A stretch of DNA of 14,215 nucleotides, from NCBI GenBank assembly GCA_019247135.1, contig JAFAPL010000629.1:1-14215 (forward strand). The letters run 5' to 3'. This document shows positions 1 through 7,443 of the stretch, piece by piece. The notes beneath the pieces are model-generated. The model worked only from the letters and a program-made list of their open reading frames with translations, had not been told where the DNA came from and made no database searches. Both the position numbers and the translations under genes were made by a program. Source of the DNA: Chloroflexota bacterium. Lineage in GTDB: Bacteria > Chloroflexota > UBA6077 > CF-72. Numbering within the stretch: the first letter of the stretch is position 1; each line of letters begins with the position of its first letter.

Positions 1-725
1 ACGCTGGCCGCGGTCATTGTGCGCGCCTGGTCCGACGCGACGAATCCGGCCACGTTGGCCACGTCCTCCAGCGTGGCGGCGCGTTTGAGCATGCTGGCAC
101 TGGCGATCTGTTCGGCGAGCTCCTCACGCCCTTGAAACTCAGGGTCAAGCGTTTCTGGAATGCCGCCGGTGCGCAGAGTGACCACTCGGATACCGTGCGG
201 TCCAAGCTCCGCCGACAACTGGCGCCGCAGCATCTCATTCGCCGCGAAAGCCACCTGAAGACCACCGATGTAGTAGTTGCGCAGGGGCTCACCCTGGCCG
301 CCGAACATCAGGATCACGCCCGAGCGCTGGCGGCGCATGTGGCGGGCGGCTGCCCGCGCGGTGATGAACGTACTTCTGACCGCATTGACGATGGGCTGCA
401 TGAAATCGTCCGTACGCATGTCAGCGAGCGGAGTGCCCTGCACGTCGCCGATCGAAATCAGGTTGAAGGAGATATCGATGCTGCCCGCACGTGCTGCGAG
501 CGCGTCGGCGTTTCTGTCGACTGCAGCGTCGTCGAGCGCGTCGAACACCGCAACATCGGCGCGTCCGCCAGCGGCGGAAATGCGTTCCGCGACGGCTTGC
601 AGCCTGGACTCGGAACGTCCCACGAGGACCACTCGAGCGCCCTCTGCGGCGAATTTCTGAGCCACGGCGCTTCCAATCGCTCCGCCGCCACCATAGATTA
701 TGGCGTTTTTGCCCTCCAGCAGCAT
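1..725 (-). CDS. SDR-fold oxidoreductase, active-site motif missing (3' end outside window)
   Basis: A short-chain dehydrogenase/reductase fold protein, read from the ATG at 725 to the window edge (about 241 residues; the stop is not seen). The N-terminus has the Rossmann glycine motif GGGGAIG at residues 12-18, then a basic residue after beta-2 (VGR, 36-38), and the helix phrase AELGPHGIRVV at 172-182, all typical of classical SDRs. The end near the window edge (VAGFVASDQARTMTAA) matches the usual SDR C-terminus. Oddity: I cannot find the catalytic YxxxK. The region holds YYIGGLQVAF (151-160) with no lysine, the usual catalytic serine strand reads MFGGQG (140-145), and NNAG is replaced by FNLIS (87-91). 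It may bind a dinucleotide or ligand without normal SDR chemistry, or use different residues. The start lies 6 bases after the stop of the GMC partner subunit, so it is probably the last gene of that operon. The fold is clear; substrate and activity are unknown. Confidence 0.85.
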   Translation of the reverse strand, partial: MLLEGKNAIIYGGGGAIGSAVAQKFAAEGARVVLVGRSESRLQAVAERISAAGGRADVAVFDALDDAAVDRNADALAARAGSIDISFNLISIGDVQGTPLADMRTDDFMQPIVNAVRSTFITARAAARHMRRQRSGVILMFGGQGEPLRNYYIGGLQVAFAANEMLRRQLSAELGPHGIRVVTLRTGGIPETLDPEFQGREELAEQIASASMLKRAATLEDVANVAGFVASDQARTMTAAS

Positions 726-731
726 CTACGA

Positions 732-1229
732 TTACGCGTGACGCCAGAACGGCTGTCGCGCGCGTTGAAAAGCCAGGAGCTCCAGATCAAATGGCGGCAG
801 TACGCGACCGGACGGCTGCGGCGGAGGCCCGTACTCCAGCTTCGACAAGACGTCCGGATGCGTGTAATACCCTCGATACGTGTGCTCCACCAACGCGACG
901 AGGAAGTCCGGATTTTCCGCCTGGAGCCGCTGCAAAACAGCCGTCTGGTCGCGAGCCGAAATTTCGCGGAATCGCGCGATCGCCAGCTCCGCAATGCAGT
1001 CCAGCAGAATACGGCGCAAGCTCGGCGTTGTCGACATGCTGCGCTCGATGAACGAACCGACCTCCAGATCGCCCGCGGCGGGCATGTTTTCAGACGCGGG
1101 AATGATGCGATTCAAGGCCGCGCGCACGAGCTCATGTTGTTCTTCTGAAAGAACAGGCTGCGCGACTACTTGCGGTGGGACCGGCGTGACGGCCGCTTCG
1201 ACCTGCGGGCCGGCAACCTGGTCGGTCAT
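732..1229 (-). CDS. Gluconate 2-dehydrogenase subunit 3 family protein (GMC partner subunit)
   Basis: A 165-residue protein of the gluconate 2-dehydrogenase subunit 3 type, the small helical partner of membrane- or periplasm-associated GMC flavoproteins. Recognisable features are the LSEEQHELVRAALNRIIPAS segment (27-46), the middle helices with a FREISARDQ phrase (87-95), and YYTHPDVLSKLEYGPP (121-136), which resembles the family's conserved YYT.P.V.. end. Its ATG at 1229 overlaps the stop of the GMC gene (ATGA), which argues for a translationally coupled stoichiometric pair. In known sugar dehydrogenases of this kind the small subunit often carries a twin-arginine signal that exports the large one. 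Here the first 26 residues are Pro/Val/Ala-rich with no RR motif and no hydrophobic stretch, so the complex appears cytoplasmic, or the signal has been lost. The family call is confident; the substrate is unknown. Confidence 0.85.
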   Translation of the reverse strand: MTDQVAGPQVEAAVTPVPPQVVAQPVLSEEQHELVRAALNRIIPASENMPAAGDLEVGSFIERSMSTTPSLRRILLDCIAELAIARFREISARDQTAVLQRLQAENPDFLVALVEHTYRGYYTHPDVLSKLEYGPPPQPSGRVLPPFDLELLAFQRARQPFWRHA

Positions 1230-2845
1230 GTGCGACCCCGCGTGCGTTTGATGTAGTCTGCCGTTCGCAGCGCCAGCGCTTGAATAGTGGTGGTCGGATT
1301 CACCGCGCCGCTGGTGACGAAAACACTGCCGTCCACGATGAAAAGGTTATCGACGTCGTGAGTGCGGCCACACGCGTCGACCACCGAACCCGACGAATCA
1401 TCACCCATGCGGCAGGTCCCGAGTAGGTGCCAACCGGAAGGGCGCAGCGGATTGCGAACGAATACCTCGGTGGCGCCTGCCGCCTGCAGCACCTCGGATG
1501 CGCGCGCAACACCGTACTCCATCATGCGCAGGCTGTTATCGCTGAGCCGGTAGCGCACCAGTGGCGCGGGAATGCCGTGCGTGTCGGTCAGGTCAGGGTC
1601 GAGCGTCACCTCGTTGACCGTCTCAGGCAGATCTTCGCCCATGACGCCGATGTTGATCATCTGCCCATAGCGCTCGGCGAACAGCTTGTGATGTGATTCG
1701 CCCCACGGCACTCGAGCCATCGGAAAACCACCGAGCGCCGTATTCAGCGGACCCGTTTGTCGGACGATTTGCAGGCCAAATCCGCGCACGAAATCTCGTT
1801 TCGAATCAGTCTCGTAGAACTCGTGGCTGAAAATGACGGAGCCGATTGGACCAGCCATGCTGTCAAGCTCAATTGGTTTCGCAAAGACACCACCGACGGC
1901 GGAGAATGGGTGGAACATCAAATTCTTGCCGACGAGTCCGCTCCGGTTCGCCAGGCCGTCCGGAAACCGCGGCGAACGCGAGTTCAAGAGCAGCCTCGGA
2001 GTTCCCACCCCGTTACAGGCCAGGACGATGAGCGGTGCGCGTTGCTCGTGGATCGCGCCGTCACGGTCGTAGTACACGACACCGCGGGCACGACCATCGG
2101 CTGACACGCTGATCTCGCGCACGCGGCAACCGGTCCGCAGTTCGGCGCCATGCTCCAGGGCAGGCGGCCAGAACGTCACGTCGGCGCTGGCACGAGCACC
2201 AATCGGGCAGCCAAGGTCGCACGGCCCGCAGAGATTACACGGCGGTCGACCGCCGTACGACTCGGAATTGATCGCTCCGTCGGACACCCACCAGTGCCAA
2301 CCGAGCTTGTCGAAGCCCGCGGCGATCGTCTCGCCGAGCTTGCCGATCGGGAGTGGTCGAGTGCCGCGCGGGGAGCGCGCGGGTTGCGACGGGTCGCCCG
2401 TTATACCCGAAACCCCGGTCATGCGATCGCTGAGGTCGTAGAAAGGCGCCAGCTCGTCGTACGTCAGCGGCCAGTCGTCTCCGACACCGTCGAGCGAGCG
2501 GACCCGAAAGTCGGAAGGGTGGTAGCGCGGGAAATGGGCGCTCCAGTGAATCGTGCTGCCGCCCACCGCGTTGTACATCAACGGCGTGAACGTTGAGGCC
2601 AGGTCGTTCACGGGATAATCGGCAGGCAGACCGCGAACGTTTGGGTCCGGATTGAAATCGGTGAGCCGATGCAGCTCCCAATCGGGGCGGGTGTGCGGGT
2701 AGACGTCTGGTGCAAGCCAATCGCCCTGCTCGAGGCAGGTGACACGGAAGCCGGCCTGGGCCAGGCTCCAGGCAACGGCCGCGCCCGAGGCGCCGGCACC
2801 CACGATGAGTGCATCTGGCTCGTCCCACTGGGCGGCCGGCGGCAT
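1226..2845 (-). CDS. GMC family FAD-dependent oxidoreductase with Fe-S-type cysteine motif
   Basis: A 539-residue glucose-methanol-choline flavoprotein that should oxidise an alcohol, polyol or sugar using FAD. The FAD-binding GAGASG is at residues 16-21, followed by an acidic end of strand 2 (LEQGD, 38-42) and NAVGGSTIHW (92-101), the GMC signature around the flavin. A cysteine cluster C203-x2-C206-x2-C209-x3-C213, ending in CPIGA, resembles the [3Fe-4S] site of the catalytic subunit of Burkholderia FAD glucose dehydrogenase. The C-terminal domain has the catalytic pair as WHLLGTCRMG (His473) and NPTTTIQALAL (Asn516). There is no signal peptide. The following gene (ATGA overlap) encodes its expected small subunit. 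No cytochrome c subunit is adjacent, so the electron acceptor is unclear. The ATG at 2845 lies 24 bases after mscL and has no clear Shine-Dalgarno, but a TACACT hexamer sits 7 bases before it. Confidence 0.93.
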   Translation of the reverse strand: MPPAAQWDEPDALIVGAGASGAAVAWSLAQAGFRVTCLEQGDWLAPDVYPHTRPDWELHRLTDFNPDPNVRGLPADYPVNDLASTFTPLMYNAVGGSTIHWSAHFPRYHPSDFRVRSLDGVGDDWPLTYDELAPFYDLSDRMTGVSGITGDPSQPARSPRGTRPLPIGKLGETIAAGFDKLGWHWWVSDGAINSESYGGRPPCNLCGPCDLGCPIGARASADVTFWPPALEHGAELRTGCRVREISVSADGRARGVVYYDRDGAIHEQRAPLIVLACNGVGTPRLLLNSRSPRFPDGLANRSGLVGKNLMFHPFSAVGGVFAKPIELDSMAGPIGSVIFSHEFYETDSKRDFVRGFGLQIVRQTGPLNTALGGFPMARVPWGESHHKLFAERYGQMINIGVMGEDLPETVNEVTLDPDLTDTHGIPAPLVRYRLSDNSLRMMEYGVARASEVLQAAGATEVFVRNPLRPSGWHLLGTCRMGDDSSGSVVDACGRTHDVDNLFIVDGSVFVTSGAVNPTTTIQALALRTADYIKRTRGRT

Positions 2846-2852
2846 GCGGCCC

Positions 2853-2858
2853 AGTGTA
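2853..2858 (-). promoter_or_regulatory. Possible -10 element (leaderless) before the GMC gene
   Basis: On the minus strand the bases read TACACT and are separated by 7 bases from the ATG at 2845, inside the 24-base gap after mscL. The spacing suits a transcript starting at or next to the start codon. No good -35 was found at 16-18 bases. Inference only, but the same arrangement recurs at three other genes in this window. Confidence 0.4.
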
Positions 2859-2869
2859 GGCGCCCGTGC

Positions 2870-3436
2870 CTAGCTGGTGCTGCCGCGGAGCCGCTCGGCG
2901 AGGACGTTCGCGGCGTGGTCCGCGATCTGGGCGCCCGAGGGCGCGGCGACCTGGCGCATGGCTTCCACGACCTCATCCGAAGGCGGAAGGAGCTGTGCGG
3001 CGCACTCGGGGCAGCGGCGTGCCGCTTCTGGGATCTTGTTGGTGCACTCGGGGCACTCTTTTGTCGGCGCGGGCTGTGGCTGCGGCTTGTAGCGGTCCAT
3101 CAGCTTGTTCACCGGCATGACGACCAGGAAGTAGACGATCAGCGCGATCAGGATGAAGGAGATGATCGCGTTGATCAGGTCGCCGATCGGGAAGGTGATG
3201 CCGCCGAGGGTGACCGCGAGAGCGGACGCGTCCGCCATGCCGCCGAAGGCGCCGATGATGGGGTTGAGGATGTCCTTGACGATGGCCTGGACGACACTGC
3301 CGAAGGCTGCGCCGATCACGACGCCGACGGCCAGGTCGACGACGTTGCCGCGCAGGAGGAACTTTTTGAAGCCACCGAGCTGGTGAGTCGTGCCGTGCAT
3401 GACTCCGCCGGCGCTGACGTGTGGGCGATCGGGCAT
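2870..3436 (-). CDS. mscL: Large-conductance mechanosensitive channel MscL with C-terminal zinc ribbon
   Basis: The homopentameric membrane valve that opens under high membrane tension and releases solutes during osmotic downshock. The family core is plain: GFKKFLLRGNVVDLAVGVVIG (residues 22-42) entering TM1, the FGSVVQAIVKDILNPIIG segment (45-62), a periplasmic loop, and TM2 around 83-107 ending in VMPVNKLMDRYK. After a Pro/Gln linker the tail carries CPEC-x10-CPEC (Cys128, 131, 142, 145), a rubredoxin/zinc-ribbon-like knuckle, then a helical tail. At 188 residues it is longer than the roughly 130-150 of classical MscL. The start is uncertain: ATG at 3436 gives an extra N-terminus, while the in-frame ATG at 3400 (Met13) gives an N-terminus nearer the family and has GGAG just 2 bases upstream, probably too close. 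The gene ends 24 bases before the GMC start and lies downstream of ligD across a 203-base gap. Confidence 0.95.
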   Translation of the reverse strand: MPDRPHVSAGGVMHGTTHQLGGFKKFLLRGNVVDLAVGVVIGAAFGSVVQAIVKDILNPIIGAFGGMADASALAVTLGGITFPIGDLINAIISFILIALIVYFLVVMPVNKLMDRYKPQPQPAPTKECPECTNKIPEAARRCPECAAQLLPPSDEVVEAMRQVAAPSGAQIADHAANVLAERLRGSTS

Positions 3437-3539
3437 ACCCGGGGGCTACAGCAAAGTCCGTGCTAAGGGCGCCATCGCAGCCGAGCCGATGCGGCGAAAT
3501 AAACGGGCGGCGCGTGTGAGTGCCGCTAATCGGGGTCAA

Positions 3540-3616
3540 CCCTCACCCCCCGCCCCCCTCTCCCTCGGAGAGGGGGAGTTACTAAAGGGGATTTCAAGGG
3601 GGTTGGGGGGAGTAGG
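3540..3616. repeat. C-rich/G-rich intergenic palindrome with a perfect 10-bp hairpin
   Basis: In the 203-base gap between ligD (ending at 3640) and mscL, a C-run half is followed by a G-run half. The core is a perfect inverted repeat, 3554-3563 (ccccctctcc) against 3567-3576 (ggagaggggg), with a 3-base loop. Outer C6 at 3546-3551 can also pair with G6 at 3605-3610. No T-tract follows on either strand, so a classical intrinsic terminator is unlikely, although it could still act as a 3' barrier for the ligD transcript. The style resembles dispersed intergenic palindromes seen in Chloroflexota genomes. Copy number cannot be judged from one copy. Confidence 0.7.
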
Positions 3617-3639
3617 TCGACAGTTCGGACGAATTTGCG

Positions 3640-6348
3640 CTAGCCGCTCAGCAGTTGCTTGAGGTCGACCCGCGCGTCGAGGATGTGGGCCCACAGATCA
3701 CCAAGTCGCGCCAGCCGTTCGGGGACGTTCAGGATGTCGAACTGCGTCGGATACACGTGCTCGAGCTCATCCCACGCAAGCGGCGTCGACACCCCCGCCC
3801 AGTCGATCGCCCGGGGCGAATAGACAGCCGCCAGCGACGCCGAACGCCGATTCATGTTGTAGTCGAGAAACACCTTCCCCGTCCGCGCGTTCACCGCCCA
3901 CTCCATGGTGACCGCGTCCGGATGCGCCTGCAACACACGCCGCGCGAACGTCTCCGCCAGAGCCCGCACCGAGTCGTAATCCAGTGTTCGTGCAATCGGC
4001 ACATACAGGTGCAAGCCGGTTTTACCAGTCGTCTTGATGAATGGGTGCAGGCCCACGCTCTCCAGCATCTCACGAAACCATCCGGCGACCTCGCATGCGC
4101 GGAAAAAACCCTCGCGGTTGAGCTCCGGTTCCTCGCCGCGACGCTCGCGACCCGAATAGATGTACGGGTCGAGGTCGACGACGAGAAAGTCCGGATAATT
4201 CAAGGTCGACCGATCGAGCTCAGTCACCGAGCCGCGAAACACCGTCGACAGCGATGGTGCATCGGGCGTATTCGAAATCCGCGTGTGTGTGACGTGTAGC
4301 TCCAGGTCCGCCACCTGCGCCAGCCAGACCAACGAAGCCACGTTGTTGCAGACGAAATACTCCTCGTCCGAATTGTTGTGCTCTGAAAACGACACGAACC
4401 GGTCGACAAACGCCGGCGCGGTCTCTTTCGGCGACTTCTGATAGAACTTCGAGCCGTGAATGCCGTTCGGAAAGCGCGTCATGGTGACCGGTCGGTCGCG
4501 CAAATGCGGCAGGACGAACGGTGCAATGCGCAGGTAGTAGCGCACGAGGTCACCCTTCGTGAGCGCACGCCGCTCGCCGTACGCCGGCCAGAACTCCTTT
4601 TTCAGATTCGTGACGCGGAGTGAGTGACCGTCGATTTGCAAGCTTGCGGAGTCCACATCGGGCGATAGAGCGTCGAGCGCGGCCGCGATCTGATCCTTCG
4701 GCATCGACTCCGGTGCGTCGACCACGACCTGCGGATGTACCTCCGACGCTGGTTTATCTTCACGCAGGCGCAGAAAGACGGGATGCCGCAGTCGACCGTC
4801 CGCCGTCTGTTCCGCGAACTTGATCTCTGCCACCAGCACAGGTTCGACCCAGACCACCGGTGACCCCGCACGACTGGACGTACCACCTTTCGGGATCCGC
4901 ATGTCGAACGGACTCGTTGGCCGCCGAAGCGGTTGGAGTCGCTTTAGCATCGCGTGCAGGCCGGCTTCGTCGAATCCGGTGCCGACGTGACCCGCGTAGC
5001 GCAGACGTCCATTGGCATCGTGGCTGGCGAGGACCAGCGAACCCAGCGTCTGCGTGCGGCGACCGGTTCCCAGCGTATAGCCGGCGATGACGAACTCGTC
5101 CGCCTGATTCGTCTTCATTTTGAGCCAGGTCCGCACGCGTCGACCGGCTTCGTACAGACTGTCGCGCTTCTTGGCCACGATACCTTCGAGGCGATTGGCC
5201 TGCGCCGCACGAAAGAGCATCAGGCCGTCGTCGAAGACGGCGGTTTCCTCCGCTGCGCCAATCGGGGCCAGAACAGCGTGCAGCAACTGTTTGCGGTCGG
5301 TGAGCGGCACCTCGCGCAGGTCGTATCCGTCGAGGTAGAGCAAGTCGAAGACGTAGTAACGCAGCACCGCGTCGGGATCGCTGGCGCGTTGCTGCAGTCG
5401 CTGAAACGACATCCGTCCATCCGCTCCGATTGCGACGACCTCGCCGTCGAAGATCGCCGCGTCGACAGGCTGGACCGCCATCGCCTGAGACACCTCCGGA
5501 TAGCGGTCCTCATATGCCTGACCATTCCGCGACCACAGCCGCACAGCCCCGTGCTCCACAAACGCGAGCGCGCGGTAGCCGTCGAGCTTGGGCTCGTAGA
5601 GCCAGTCAGCGCGCTGGAACACGTCGCTGGTGAGTGTCGGCAGCATCGGCTCGTACGGTTTCGGAAAGCCGCTGCGCCGCGAGCCAGGCAACTGGGCGCC
5701 CGTCGGCTGCAATTGCGTTTGCCGCTCGGCGGCGGCTCCGGCCGCGATGTCTTCGATGCGCAGACCGCTCAATACGGAGTGGTCTTCCAATGTCACGTCA
5801 CGCTCGGCTTTTTCGAGCCCATCGCGCCGTTTGATGAGCATCCACTGGCTGCCGACACCGTCACCACGACTGCGCGCGAACGTCCAGCCGCCTTTGAGCT
5901 TGCGACCGTTTAGGAACACACGCAGGTGCCCTTGCCGGTGTGCTTTGCGCGCGCCCGCTTCGTCGCCAAAGTCGGGGTTCTCGCCATCGGCGTCGAGGAT
6001 CGCGTACGTGCCAGCATCCCAGACGATAACCTCGCCAGCGCCGTACTCGCCCGCGGGAATCTGGCCCTCGAAGGTGCCGTAGTCGTACGGATGGTCTTCG
6101 GTCTGGATCGCCAGGCGGCGCTGGCTCGGGTCGAAGCTCGGACCCTGGGGAACTGCCCAGCTGACCAGCACGCCGTCGATCTCGAGGCGCACGTCGTAAT
6201 GTAGCCGCCGTGCGGCATGTTTTTGAATCGTGAACGTCAGCGGCGCACCGCGTCTCTGGCGTGCGTGGGGCGGCGGCTCGGACGTCCGTGCGAAGTCGCG
6301 CTTCTCGGCGTAGCGCTTCAAAGACGGCGGATGTTCGGCCGCGCTCAC
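3640..6348 (-). CDS. ligD: DNA ligase D (phosphoesterase-ligase-polymerase), NHEJ
   Basis: A 902-residue three-domain enzyme of bacterial non-homologous end joining, which trims, fills and seals double-strand breaks together with Ku. Domain order is PE-LIG-POL, as in Pseudomonas. The 3'-phosphoesterase domain (about 35-185) has QKHAARRLHYDVRLEIDG with His44, His50 and Asp52, plus His86 in EDHPYDY. The ATP-dependent ligase domain (about 232-535) has the nucleotidyl lysine in EPKLDGYRA (Lys254), then DGEVVA (301-306), EGIVAKK (388-394) and WLKMK (408-412). The primase-like polymerase domain (about 575-880) has DLDP (Asp725, Asp727), TTGKTGLHLYVP (773-784) and FLDYNMNRRS (827-836). About 20 extra charged residues follow DLDP (roughly 729-746). 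The start is GTG at 6348 with no evident ribosome site. No Ku gene lies in the window. A hydroxyacid dehydrogenase ends 40 bases upstream on the same strand. Confidence 0.96.
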   Translation of the reverse strand: MSAAEHPPSLKRYAEKRDFARTSEPPPHARQRRGAPLTFTIQKHAARRLHYDVRLEIDGVLVSWAVPQGPSFDPSQRRLAIQTEDHPYDYGTFEGQIPAGEYGAGEVIVWDAGTYAILDADGENPDFGDEAGARKAHRQGHLRVFLNGRKLKGGWTFARSRGDGVGSQWMLIKRRDGLEKAERDVTLEDHSVLSGLRIEDIAAGAAAERQTQLQPTGAQLPGSRRSGFPKPYEPMLPTLTSDVFQRADWLYEPKLDGYRALAFVEHGAVRLWSRNGQAYEDRYPEVSQAMAVQPVDAAIFDGEVVAIGADGRMSFQRLQQRASDPDAVLRYYVFDLLYLDGYDLREVPLTDRKQLLHAVLAPIGAAEETAVFDDGLMLFRAAQANRLEGIVAKKRDSLYEAGRRVRTWLKMKTNQADEFVIAGYTLGTGRRTQTLGSLVLASHDANGRLRYAGHVGTGFDEAGLHAMLKRLQPLRRPTSPFDMRIPKGGTSSRAGSPVVWVEPVLVAEIKFAEQTADGRLRHPVFLRLREDKPASEVHPQVVVDAPESMPKDQIAAALDALSPDVDSASLQIDGHSLRVTNLKKEFWPAYGERRALTKGDLVRYYLRIAPFVLPHLRDRPVTMTRFPNGIHGSKFYQKSPKETAPAFVDRFVSFSEHNNSDEEYFVCNNVASLVWLAQVADLELHVTHTRISNTPDAPSLSTVFRGSVTELDRSTLNYPDFLVVDLDPYIYSGRERRGEEPELNREGFFRACEVAGWFREMLESVGLHPFIKTTGKTGLHLYVPIARTLDYDSVRALAETFARRVLQAHPDAVTMEWAVNARTGKVFLDYNMNRRSASLAAVYSPRAIDWAGVSTPLAWDELEHVYPTQFDILNVPERLARLGDLWAHILDARVDLKQLLSG

Positions 6349-6388
6349 GCGTAGATGCTTGCAGCCCGGGTGCCGTTTACGCCAACTC

Positions 6389-7372
6389 TTACCCCCGGCG
6401 GTGCTCCCATACTTCGGGGTTCATCAGACCATGTGGCGGTTCTCCGTCTGCAGCTTGCAGCAGACTGTCGACCACCATGACCGCGCTCGCGGCCTGGGCC
6501 TCCTCCGTCGAGCCAGCAGTATGCGGCGTCAGCACGACGTTCGAGAGCGCTTCGAAGCGGTCGTCAATCGGCGGTTCATGCTCTCTCACGTCCAATCCCG
6601 CGCCGGCAATGCGGTGCTCGGTCAACGCCGCGTACAAGGCATCTTCATCGACGAGCACGCCGCGCGCCGTGTTGACGAAAACGGCTGTCGGTTTCATCAA
6701 TGCGAGCCGGTCGGCATTCACCAGGTGCCGATTGCCACCTTCGCCTGGCGCGTGAACAGTCACGTAGTCGCTCCGTCGAAACAGTTCATCCAGCGACACG
6801 AGCTCGACGTTCCAGCGTGAGCAGAACTCGTGATCGGGGTACGGCTCGTACGCGAGGACCTTCATTTCGAAGCCAGACGCGCGCTGCGCAACGCCCTTGC
6901 CGATGCGACCGAGGCCGATGATGCCGAGCGTCTTCTGCCACACGTCGCGCGAGTGAGGCCGCGACCACTGCCGCGTTCGGGCGATTTTGTCCAGCTCGAC
7001 CACTCGGCGGGCAACGGCCAACATGAGCGCGAAGGCGTGGTCGGCGACTGCCCAGTGGTTCGACCCGACGGTGGTGGTGACCAGGACACCGTTGTCGGTC
7101 GCCGCGGCGACGTCGACCGTCTCGTACCCGACGCCCCAGCGCGCGATGTGTTTGAGCGTGTCGGCGCGTTCGATCACCGCGCGCGTGTAGCGCTCTGCGG
7201 CCGAGGCAATGACCGCGTCGTTGCCCTGGACCAGCTCGATCACCTCCTCCTCGGGCGGGCGGCCGCCGGGCCAGCGGTGAGTGCGGATGCGCCAGCCCGC
7301 GTCGCGCAGGCGCTGCAGGCGGGGGTCGTCGGGGCCGGTCACGCCTGGCGCGGTGATCAAGAGGCTCCTCAT
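6389..7372 (-). CDS. D-isomer-specific 2-hydroxyacid dehydrogenase (phosphoglycerate dehydrogenase-like)
   Basis: A 327-residue NAD-dependent dehydrogenase that interconverts a 2-oxoacid and its D-2-hydroxyacid. The nucleotide-binding fold has LGIIGLGRIGKGVA (149-162). The catalytic triad is visible: Arg237 in NTARG, Glu266 in EHEPP and His284 in TPHTAG. The ARWGVGYETVD segment (77-87) matches the substrate-side signature of the SerA-like subgroup. The acidic residue at the end of beta-2 is less obvious (AYEPYPDHEF, 174-183), so cofactor choice is not certain. There is no C-terminal ACT domain, and the length fits the short form, so it need not be the serine-pathway enzyme. The ATG at 7372 is divergent from the ABC operon with 71 bases between them; a TATCCT hexamer lies 8 bases before it. 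The true substrate (phosphoglycerate, glyoxylate, hydroxypyruvate or another) cannot be told. Confidence 0.93.
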   Translation of the reverse strand: MRSLLITAPGVTGPDDPRLQRLRDAGWRIRTHRWPGGRPPEEEVIELVQGNDAVIASAAERYTRAVIERADTLKHIARWGVGYETVDVAAATDNGVLVTTTVGSNHWAVADHAFALMLAVARRVVELDKIARTRQWSRPHSRDVWQKTLGIIGLGRIGKGVAQRASGFEMKVLAYEPYPDHEFCSRWNVELVSLDELFRRSDYVTVHAPGEGGNRHLVNADRLALMKPTAVFVNTARGVLVDEDALYAALTEHRIAGAGLDVREHEPPIDDRFEALSNVVLTPHTAGSTEEAQAASAVMVVDSLLQAADGEPPHGLMNPEVWEHRRG

Positions 7373-7380
7373 GCGGCGCT

Positions 7381-7386
7381 AGGATA
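7381..7386 (-). promoter_or_regulatory. Possible -10 element (leaderless) before the hydroxyacid dehydrogenase
   Basis: The minus strand reads TATCCT, 8 bases before the ATG at 7372, with no Shine-Dalgarno between them. It sits in the 71-base divergent gap shared with the ABC operon, so two back-to-back short promoters are possible. No convincing -35 was found. Confidence 0.35.
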
Positions 7387-7430
7387 GATGGTGAGCCTGC
7401 TCGGACCCGCTTCGAGCTTGACGTTAGGTC

Positions 7431-7436
7431 TACAGT
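7431..7436 (+). promoter_or_regulatory. Possible -10 element (leaderless) before the ABC operon
   Basis: TACAGT lies 7 bases before the ATG at 7444, and the intervening bases hold no ribosome site. A TTGACG at 7418-7423 is only 7 bases upstream, too close to be its -35. The placement matches the other -10-like hexamers in this window. Confidence 0.35.
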
Positions 7437-7443
7437 CGACGCC

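Noticed and set aside
132..1148. 338-codon plus-strand reading frame opposite the SDR and GMC small-subunit genes
   Set aside because: It is antisense to two well-supported genes, its product is Arg/His-rich without family features, and it crosses their boundary. A GC-rich shadow frame.
4954..5913. 319-codon plus-strand frame opposite ligD
   Set aside because: It mirrors the third-codon bias of ligD and has no recognisable domain; the ligD motifs on the other strand are unambiguous.
7418..7423. TTGACG as a -35 box before the ABC operon
   Set aside because: It is only 7 bases from the TACAGT hexamer and about 20 bases from the ATG, leaving no room for a correctly spaced -10.
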